Of a stretch of DNA of 64,000 nucleotides, positions 55,818 to 64,000 are shown piece by piece. Source of the stretch: Parietaria judaica (lineage: Eukaryota > Streptophyta > Magnoliopsida > Rosales > Urticaceae). The DNA is taken from assembly GCA_954871525.1 (NCBI GenBank), contig OX940860.1, positions 54,238,724-54,302,723 of the forward strand, in the 5' to 3' direction. The notes below the pieces were generated by a model that worked only from the letters and a program-made list of their open reading frames with translations, was not told the origin of the DNA and did no database searches. The translations under genes were made by a program, and so were the position numbers. Numbering within the stretch: the stretch's first letter is position 1; each line of letters begins with the position of its first letter.

Positions 55818-55964
55818 TTTGTGTAGGATGTGTCGAAGTCTACACGTCGAATTTGTGTGACCAATATTAGAAATATTTGTAGTCATTCAATGCTGAGATT
55901 TGTTTGGTTAGATTGCTGGCCAGCACCGGACTTCTGGAGCTGGAGCTCCGGCTCGGGTTACTCT
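55818..55964. other. short host segment between two elements
   Basis: Continues the sequence that stood before 45287. The right part is GC-richer, and on the minus strand it reads as an Arg/Ser-rich peptide. Not recognised. Confidence 0.35.
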
Positions 55965-55969
55965 GCCCG

Positions 55970-56167
55970 TGAGAAAAGCAAGAAGAAAAGATGATGATTT
56001 GGGAAAGATAATCAGCACTCACACAACGTGAGGCATCAGTAGTATTAGTAATAAAAGAGCACATATAAAGGACAGGTGTAGAACTAGGAGAGTCTAGCAT
56101 AAAGCATCCAAAGCAAAGAAAACAAAATAACTAATTACAAGAGTTAATCCAAAACTATTGTTTAACA
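55970..56167 (-). repeat. Copia-4 3' LTR
   Basis: Minus strand TGTTAAACAATAG to CTTTTCTCA, with TATA-like 'tttatatgtgctc'. The outer end is chosen on TG...CA form and length only; the 5' partner is not in the window. Confidence 0.55.
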
Positions 56168-57400
56168 TCCCCCAGCAAGCGAATGGGGGTGTGAACAACC
56201 GTGAGCTTGGACCGTAGAGATACAAACCGAGGCGACGGTAGAGGTTTTGTCATTATATCCGCAAGTTGATCTTCAGACGGCGTATGCTCGACAAAGATGG
56301 CTTTTGTGAGAACACGTTCACGAAAAAAATGATAGTCAATCTCGATATGTTTCGTGCGTGCATGTAAGATCGGGGTTGCAGCCAAATGTATAGTGCTCAT
56401 GTTGTCACAAAGGATCAAAGGTGGAGCAGTCAGGTTGATCTGAAGCTCTCGAAGAAGAGTTTGTAGCCACAAAATTTCAGCAGTGGCGTTGGCAAGACCT
56501 CGGTACTCGGATTCGGCACTAGAGCGGGAGACGACCTTCTGTTTGGTAGAGGACCACGAGACCAAGTTTGGGCCAAGGAAAGTGCAGTAGCCACTTGTGC
56601 TCCGACGGTCATCGGGACTAGAGGCCCAATCCGCATCAGTGTAAGCAGTGAGAGAAAAATCTGGAGACGATTGAAGCATAATGCCAAGCGTTGTCGAGCC
56701 ACTGATGTATCGGAGAATACGCTTAATCGCTGACCAGTGAGCTGTAGTAGGAGCATGCATGAATTGACAGACCTTTCTGACAACAAAACTCAAGTCGGGG
56801 CGAGTTAAAGTGCAATATTGTAAAGCTCCCACGATTTGGCGATACGGCGTGGGATCGGGCAAAGGTTCACCATCATAAAGAGATAAGTTTGTATTTGATG
56901 CCATAGGTGAGGAAGCGTGCTTGCAGTCGATCATATCCATTCGTGACACAAATGTAAGGCATCAACAGTTCGAGTTACCTGAAGGCCAAGGAAGTAGTGG
57001 AGGGGGCCAAGATCCTTAAGAGCAAAGCGTGAGTGAAGATGTGATGTTAACTCGGAAATAGCATTGTCGGAGCTACAGGTGACGATAATATCATTAACGT
57101 AGACGAGTATTATCAAAGTGATACTGCCCGAGTAAAGGCAAAACATGGAGCTATCGGCTTTAGCATTAACGAAGCCTCGTTGAAGTAAGCACCGACTGAG
57201 TTTAGTGTACCAAGCTCGAGGGCTTTGCTTGAGCCCATAAATGGACTTATGAAGACGACAAACATGAGAGGGAAACTGAGAGTCAACAAAACCTGGTGGT
57301 TGGGACATGTAGACCTCCTCACTGAGATCCCCGTTGAGAAAGGCGTTGTGAACATCAAGTTGTCGTATTGGCCAGTCATTGGAAATTGCTAGGCATAGAA
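56155..57400 (-). pseudogene. Copia-4 reverse transcriptase and RNase H
   Basis: The first part (56931-57308) carries SIYGLKQSPRAW and the catalytic site, but as LVYVNDIIV: the first Asp of YVDD is Asn (AAT, 57093-57095), which should abolish polymerase activity. The upstream start of the domain (RQLDVHNAFLNGDL) is in another frame. A gap near 56945 shifts the frame before SRMDMIDCKHASSP. The rest (56155-56949) is an open RNase H region with TDADWASS, SSAESEYRG and LCDNMSTI. The stop lies four codons inside the LTR. Confidence 0.87.
56168..56177 (-). other. Copia-4 polypurine tract
   Basis: Minus strand TGCTGGGGGA directly before the LTR. Confidence 0.75.
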
Positions 57401-59398
57401 CTACTCGGGCAGTCTTGGTTTCACAACTGGACTGAAAGTATCAAAATAATCTAGTCCGAGAGTTTGAAGAAACCCTCTAGCGACTAATCTTGCTTTGTGT
57501 CGTTCCACTGAACCGTCAGGTTTGAGCTTGAGTTTGTAAACCCACTTACAATCAATTACTTTGTGTGTAGTCGGTGAAGGCACAAAAGTCCAAGTGTTAT
57601 TCTGAATTAACGCTTGCATCTCATGACTCATAGCTTCTCGCCACTCAGGGTGGGCAGCGGCTTGTTTGAAAGTTGTCGGCTCGGTTAAAGCGGATGTTGA
57701 TGAAGCTTCCGATGAGGTCAAAAGAAGCCGAGGTCGCTGAATTTCTGTCTTGGACCTAGTAGACATCGAGTGAATATTAGTAGCATCTGGTGGTCGATGT
57801 ACCACGGGGCCCGATGTAATAAAAGTAGGAGACACTAATGTATCACATGATTGGTCATTAATAAATTCAGTGGGTGATGATGGAGTTGTCGCAGTAGTAT
57901 TTGGAGAATTTGGAATGGGTGATAGAGAAGGAGAATGGATATGCTCAGGTGTACGAGGTGTTGGAGATGTTGAAATTGGAGAGCAAGAGATACTGATAGG
58001 GATATTGTGAGGTAATGTTTGAGAGGGACTTGGAGTAGCAATTGTGGGTGAGACTTTAGCAAAAGGAAAACTGGTTTCGTTGAAAATAACGTGTCGAGAG
58101 ACATATATACGACCAGAATTGCGTTGAAGACAAAGGTACCCTTTATGATAGGAGCTAAAACCTAGAAAAATGCACTCGGTGGAACGGAACTGAAGTTTGT
58201 GATCATTGTATGGGCGAAGAAAAGGAAAACAAGCACAACCGAAGACTTTAATTGAATTGTATGAGGGTGTTTTATGATAAAGTGACTCGAAGGGAGAAAG
58301 ATTGTTGAGAACGGTGGTGGGAAGACGATTTATTAAGTAAGTGGCGGATTGAAAAGCATATGGCCAATATGAAAGAGGGACGGATGAGTGAGCTAATAAG
58401 GAGAGACCAACTTCGACCACGTGACGATTTTTTCTTTCTACGCGGCCATTTTGTTGTGGGGTGATAGGACAAGGGTGTCGGTGATGAACTCCAAGATTTT
58501 CAAGAAAAGGTTTGATCGGTCTAAACTCTCCTCCCCAATCGGTTTGGAGATTTTTTATTTTTGTTTCGAATTGAGTTTCGACCATATATTTGAACTTGAA
58601 AAATGTGGAAAAGGTTTCATGTTTGCCTTTGAGTAAATAAATCCAAGTGAAACGTGAATAATCATCGATAAATAAACAAAAATATTTGACACCAGTGATT
58701 GATTCAACGGGAGATGGACCCCAAAGATCGGAATATATTAATTCAAAGGGCTTTGTGGCCCGAAACGAAGACTTTACAAAGGGGAGACGATGACTTTTAG
58801 CCATTTGACAAGAGTTACATAAATCTGTAATTTTGATGGAAAAAGGAAGATTACATGACTTCATAACTCGATGAACAACGGGAAGAGCGCAGTGACCTAG
58901 TCGGTTATGCCGTAGACCGACTTCTTGGAGTTGAGTATGATAGACTCTATCAGATGACACGACACTGTGAAGAAAATACTGAGGTGGAGTTTGGGAGGCT
59001 TGATGAAGTTTGTAAAGACCGTCTTCAAGAATGCCCTGCAGAAGAATTTTCTTCGAGCACAGATCCTTCACAAGAAAATAAGTATCATAAAATTCAACAA
59101 AAGCATTGTTGTCTGAGCACAGTTTGCTAACACTAAGAAGTTGTTTAGTTATTTCCGGAGTGTGAAGAACATGGTTAATGAAAATTGGTTTGAGAGATGT
59201 CTTAAACCTAAAATGACCAATATGTGATATATCAATGCTTTTACCATTACCTATGAACGCCTGATTGTCTCCATAGAAAAGCACTGGATCATCAAGGTGT
59301 TGTAGCTCCGGTGTAAAATGGTGGGTCGCTCCAGAGTCGAGAAACCAGTCTCCCGAGTTAGAGGAATTGACGTGAGCTGATTCCTCGACAATGTTCAT
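57401..59398 (-). pseudogene. Copia-4 protease, integrase and reverse transcriptase start
   Basis: 665 open codons. Protease motif WFLDSGATHHFT is near residue 20. The integrase zinc region contains LRHNRLGHCALPVVHR and CNSCQMAKSHR. The core acids are in LIYSDLWGP and LQTDWGGEF, with Glu in GRVERKNRH. A Ser/Pro/Thr-rich linker leads to the reverse transcriptase start 'WREAMSHEMQAL' and 'FSPVVKP'. The frame then breaks by a missing base near 57420. Upstream, the same frame continues past a TAG (59459-59461) into the zinc knuckle. Confidence 0.88.
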
Positions 59399-59458
59399 CG
59401 GTGGAGATGGTGCGGCATAACAGAAACCGGCAAAATGGGATTGTGATTGAGGCCGATA

Positions 59459-59808
59459 CTATAAATTCAGGAGATGGTAACAGGTCGAAGCAATATGGCC
59501 AACTTTACCGCAGATCTGGCAAGTCGGTCGAGATCCACCAGACACATTGGGCCGATATTGTTGTTTGGACGAAGACTGGGGCAAAAATTTGGGCTTCCCC
59601 AAGAGGCTTGGGGACATATTAGGGCGAGAGAAATTTTGTGGAGGTCTATAGTTTTGGGGTCGGTTTTGGAAACGACGAGGAGAATGAGACTGTGGCTGAG
59701 AGAGGCTGAGTTGAGAAAAGTTAAGTTGAGCTGTTTGGGTTTGTGAGTTGAAGTTATGGGTATCAATGGCTTGTTGTTGTTCAAGCCTATAGTCATGATT
59801 GATGAGGA
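59459..59808 (-). pseudogene. Copia-4 gag C-terminal part
   Basis: Asn/Gln/Pro/Ser-rich Gag end with a complete CCHC knuckle (CQICGKVGHIASTCYH). It stops at TAG 59459-59461, in frame with the protease 20 codons later. The N-terminal capsid part is separated by the insertion at 59809. Confidence 0.8.
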
Positions 59809-60904
59809 TGTTGGACATATGTGTCCTTAAACAAGATATTTTTTATCCATTTGTAAAAGATTATGACAAGTCGTTGAATAAAGATGATGCTTATTATGAT
59901 AATCTTATTATAGTTTCTGGTAGAGTAAAATAGAATGTTTGATCCTTAGTTCATAAAGGATGCAATTATGAATTATTATCACAACAGAGTCAATATGAAG
60001 AAGAATTAATAATCATAATAAATGAACTTAAAATGTCCGTGAGCTGATTAACTGGGTGGGAGCCCATTAATCGTACAAGGTCATTAATGTGACTAAGTGA
60101 CAATCCTATTCTGGATTTTGTGTGTGTCACACTCACTAGAAGTGCATTAAGTATGAAGTGTCTTCATACTGGACTGGACCTAACTTAAACTCCGGAAGTT
60201 ATCATATAAGACCGTCACTGATAACTTGGAGTTGAGTCACTAGTAGATGATCAAATGGATATTCGATCTAAGTCCTGAGTGGTCTTGAGTCCGAGCTGCT
60301 GGCTTGATTGTTCTTTGATTTAACCGTTAAAGAACACAATATATTACCGTTGTTCCCAACACTATTATTTTGGGAGCATGATAGTCAGCAGTAAGGGTAG
60401 CTTGGTCATAGACATGGGCATCACACAGCTCTCTTCAGAGTCATGATGATTCCCTTGATTGTCGGTGGTGAGAAGTGAGAGGTACCCGTGCGCAACTTAT
60501 GAATCGAAACCATAAGTGGGTCACTCATAATATTACTGACTGAGTCAAGGATGAAAATGCAATGAGGGGCATAACGGTAGAAACCGCCTGCTCGTGTGTG
60601 GATCATCAAGTGAAAGATCAATAAACCGAATTTGATCGTATCAATGGACACCCTGCTGTAATAAAGGGAATAATATATACTGTATCACTTAAGAGTGCAG
60701 CCTCGGGTTTATAGTGGAATAACACCAAGGTTTGACGAACACCCTAGCAGTTCGTTGGAGCTTAAGTGATACGGGTCCATGGTCCCCAGGATAGCTCCGT
60801 AACGGATGATACGTACGTGATAAAGACATTGAAATGTTTTTTAAGATCATTTGGCAAGACTCATAAAACTGAAGTCTGTGACAGACATCAGATAGTTTTA
60901 TCGG
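59809..60904 (+). repeat. first ~1.1 kb of a family X LTR
   Basis: TGTTGGACATATG onward, aligning with 26331-27400. It is cut at 60904, in the word 'gatagttttatcg', by a family X element of opposite orientation. The rest should lie right of the window. Left target flank is GAGGA (59804-59808). Confidence 0.85.
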
Positions 60905-61851
60905 TGTTGGAAATCGGGGTTTGATTTCCGACTCCATTACCCTAAATAAGCCTCCGAGCCGTCCCGGTAACATTTAAAAAATTATTTTAAAGCGAAAAAC
61001 TTATTATCGTAACGGCACGGATATCGGGTAATAACCATTTTAACAAGATCCGATAAATATTACATATTTAATATTCACAACTCATTATTAATATCATAGT
61101 CGATATATAAGAAATAAATAGAAAGCAGTAAATGTTTGCATTTATTAACCCAATGCATAAGGCCGTACCTCAACTGACGTTTCTGACTGCGGACTCTGAA
61201 GTTCGGCAGGGCTCCGCCGGTGCTGAGGGAAACACCCGTGATCTTCCGGGATATTCTCCTGCATTCTTCGTACCGAAGCGTGGGCTTCGCCGGCAGGACT
61301 CCGTCGCAAAATTTAACTGAGGTTCTTTTGAAGCTTCTGGAGAAATAGTCTTCTAAGCCGAACCAGAAAAGAGATCAGAAGCAGAAAAACTCGCAGACCC
61401 TAGAGAGAGGGGGAGAGCTCGAGTTTTTGCTCTGGGGAGGGTGTGTCAAATGTTGTAAATGAGCTCCCTATTTATAGACTTGGCCCGTAACCGAATTAGA
61501 GATTTTCACTCCTATATTCGAATTTTATATATATTTAAATACTTTAATTATTCCAATCCAATGGTTGAGATTTAATCTCATCTAGATCCAATGATTATAA
61601 TGAAACTTGTATTTAATTAAATAATAAAGACTTGATAAATACAAAAATCAATCCTATCTTCTTATTTAAATATTATTCGAATATTTATATATATATATCT
61701 AATTTCGAAACTTATTATTAAATATAATTAATTATCCTAATCCAAAGGCTTAGATTCAATCTTATCTAAATCCAATAGATATAATTAATTAGGGATTTAA
61801 TTAAATAAGAAAAACTTGGTAAACCAATCTTATCTACTTATCTTAATTTTG

Positions 61852-61907
<56 letters not shown>

Positions 61908-63859
61908 ATGATAATTTCGAAATTAATTATCTAGATCCAACGGCTTAGATTAATCTTAGACCGATCTAATGTATCAAATTAATTTGGGATAAAAATCAAA
62001 TATTCTAAGACTTGGTAAAAGCCTAATTCGATTTTATCTTCATCATTATCTTCGAAAATATATATATTAATTAATTTCCAATCCGACGGTAAAGATTAAA
62101 TCTTAAACCGATCTAACAGATACAATTAATTAGGTCAAATTCGAAAAACCTAAGCTTGGTCACCAAGCTACTATTTTCGAATTAGGGTTAGGTCAAAAAA
62201 TCAATCATCTTAATCCTACGGTTGATATTAAATCATCTCCGATCTAAAGGATAAGATTGATTTTAGGGTTTTTGCCAAAGTACCAAACTTTAGGTACTTA
62301 TGCCGCAAACCTCAAACCCTTAGCTAGGTCAAACTCGTGTGGGCTAGGTCATGTAAGCCCACATCGATTTACACATGTAATATATAATTAAATATATATT
62401 ATTATTATTATTAATATAAATATATTAATTATTAATTAATTATTAATAAGATATTAATAATTAAATCCAAATAATTATATTATATTAATAATTCCTGATC
62501 TCAATATCACATATTAAAATGTCATGGTGCCACACCATCATTTAAATTCGTGACATGTGATTTAATTTCATAGTTTATCGAACCGAGCACAAACTTAGAA
62601 AATCCATAAATCACTAACCGTAAGTCGAAATGACTTGGTTCAAAAACTAAAGTTGCTTAGAATTTAATTTACAACAACATGGTGCTGATAGAAAATATAA
62701 ATTCTAACTTTCTTTAATCAGTTAATTTCGTGTACCAAGATATGGTACTTTTGCCACGCTGTCGATAAAACTATCTGACGTCTGCCACAGACCTTTCAGT
62801 TTTATAAGTCAAGCCAAATGATTAAACATTATCCAGAATGTATTTTAATCACGTAGGTATCATCCGTTACGGAGCTATCCTGGGGACCATGGACCCGTAT
62901 CACTTAAGCTCCAACGAACTGCTAGTTGTTCGTCAAACCTCGAAGTGATTCCACTATAGACCCGAGGCTGCACTCTTTAGTGATACGGTATATATTATTC
63001 CCTTTATAACAGCAGGGTGTCCATTGATACAATTAAATTCGGGTTATTGATCTTTCACTTGATGATCCACACACGAGCAGGCGGTTTCTACCGTTATGCC
63101 CCTCATTGCATTTTCAACCTTGACTCAGTCAGTAATATTATGAGTAACCCACTTATGGTTTCGATTCATAAGTTGCGCACGGGTACCTCTCACTTCTCAC
63201 TACCGACAATCAAGGGAATCATCATCACTCTGAAGAGAGCTGTGTGATGCCCATGTCTATGACCAAGCTACCCTTACTGCTGACTATCATGTTCTCAAAA
63301 TAATAGTGTTGGGAACAGCAGTAATATTTCGTGTCCTTTAACGGTTAAATGAAAGAACAATCAAGCCAGCAGCTCGGACTCAAGATCACTTAGGACTTAG
63401 ATCGAATATCCATTTGATCATCTACTAGTGACTCAACTCCAAGTTATCAGTGACGGTCTTATATGATAACTTCCGGAGTTTAAGTCAGGTCCAGTCCAGT
63501 ATGAAGACACTTCATACTTAATGCACTTCTAGTGAGTGTGACACACACAAAATCCAGAATAGGATTGTCACTTAGTCACATTAATGACCTTATTCGATTA
63601 ATGGGCTCCCACCCAGTTAATCAGGTCACGGACATTTTAAGTTCATTTATTATGATTATTAATTCTTCCTCACATTGACTCCGTTGTGATAATAATAACA
63701 TAATTGCATCCTTTATGAACTAAGGAAACAAACATACTATTTTACTCTACCAGAAACTATAATAAGTTTAACATAATAAGTATTATCTTTATTCAATGAC
63801 ATATCATAATCTTTTACAAATGGATAAAATATCTTGTTTAAGGACACATATGTCCAACA
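60905..63859 (-). repeat. family X 3' LTR
   Basis: Minus strand TGTTGGACATATG to GATTTCCAACA; TATA box in 'gtctataaatagggag' (~61466-61481, minus). It has a long TA run at ~61855-61903 and alternating '(c/t)caa(t/c)ggttgagattaa(a/t)ct'-type blocks. Confidence 0.9.
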
Positions 63860-63870
63860 ATCTCCCACTT
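63860..63870 (-). other. family X polypurine tract
   Basis: Minus strand AAGTGGGAGAT directly before the LTR. Confidence 0.75.
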
Positions 63871-63874
63871 GTAC

Positions 63875-64000
63875 TTAAAGAAGATGACCCATGTCTTTTA
63901 CGCCCATATTTTCCAGATGCCTCCTGAATATTTTCTCTGGCAACGTCTTGGTAAATGGATCAGCCACATTGTCTTCCGAATCTATTTTCACAACCCGTAC
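63875..64000 (-). CDS. family X copia RNase H C-terminus (partial)
   Basis: 41 codons, open to the window edge and ending in TAA at 63875-63877. It reads 'DSEDNVADPFTKTLP' and 'RRHLENMGVKDMG', the standard end of copia RNase H / Pol, directly followed by the polypurine tract. No lesion is seen in this piece. The main catalytic parts are outside the window. Confidence 0.85.
   Translation of the reverse strand, partial: VRVVKIDSEDNVADPFTKTLPEKIFRRHLENMGVKDMGHLL

Larger units (their letters stand above)
55970..59808 (-). mobile_element. Copia-4, Ale-like copia, 5' end beyond a later insertion
   Basis: Minus-strand copia with a short 198-base 3' LTR (55970-56167) and GGGGGA polypurine tract. 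Order from the right is gag zinc knuckle, protease, integrase, reverse transcriptase, RNase H. The protein ends 'RSKLTVVHTPIRLLGDV' as in Ale-lineage elements. A family X LTR was inserted into gag at 59809 (left flank GAGGA), so the capsid part, 5' LTR and matching duplication lie outside the window. Frameshifts near 57420 and 56945, a TAG at 59459 and a damaged catalytic site show it is dead. Confidence 0.85.
60905..64000 (-). mobile_element. family X copia element, 3' end
   Basis: A 2955-base LTR (60905-63859), unusually long for copia, is followed on the right by the polypurine tract and the end of a copia RNase H frame. This shows that the solo LTRs of family X come from a copia element. 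The remaining genes and the 5' LTR are outside the window. It was inserted into an LTR of its own family (59809-60904). Confidence 0.88.

Overview
This is a stretch of a flowering-plant nuclear chromosome, most likely a eudicot. The evidence is GT-AG introns, two ordinary plant genes, AT-rich intergenic DNA with long TA and TTA runs, and more than half of the window made of LTR retrotransposons nested in each other. No tRNA, rRNA, CRISPR or bacterial-type feature was seen. Names such as Copia-1 and LTR family X are labels used only here.

Host genes. (1) A three-exon PAR1-family secreted protein on the minus strand (16795-18620). (2) A two-exon class A heat stress transcription factor on the minus strand (40457-42604), with heat shock elements close to its TATA box. 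A strong six-unit heat shock element plus TATA box at 44376-44457 points away from it and has no recognisable gene behind it. A G-box cluster (44967-45125) lies just before a young retrotransposon insertion. A possible leader exon of another gene is at the left edge.

Left part (830-16000). There is a worn remnant of LTR family X, then a small non-autonomous LTR element (2467-10845) whose left LTR was hit by Copia-1 (3001-8409, target duplication CGATA). Next comes a solo gypsy-type LTR (10985-15847) hit by Copia-2 (11991-15235, duplication AGGCC), which has lost its reverse transcriptase, RNase H and primer site.

Middle (19379-37461). A hAT-like end is followed by a Mutator-like element (19673-22809) holding a transposase tail and a gene-like exon. 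Then comes a three-level nest: a solo family X LTR (23777-34393, duplication ATTAC) contains Copia-3 (24331-32720), which contains another solo family X LTR in the opposite orientation (26331-29131, duplication CCAAC). Worn gypsy LTR and gag debris follows.

Right part (45292-64000). A nearly intact, very young Ty3/gypsy element of the Tat (Retand-like) lineage (45292-55812, duplication GTGTT) has LTRs that differ at one position in 694. Its gag, protease and pol lie in one frame separated by two amber codons; the second has the tobamovirus-type leaky context TAG-CAG-CTA. Between pol and its 3' LTR it carries an antisense gene unit with TATA box, likely intron and poly(A) signal, and a higher-order tandem repeat. 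To its right are part of an Ale-like copia (Copia-4), the head of a family X LTR, and the 3' end of a family X copia element that runs off the window.

The retrotransposon genes work as the usual set (Gag particle, protease, reverse transcriptase/RNase H, integrase). Only the gypsy element looks close to functional. Most broken codons in Copia-1, -2 and -3 are CAG or CGA turned into stops, as expected from decay of methylated cytosines.
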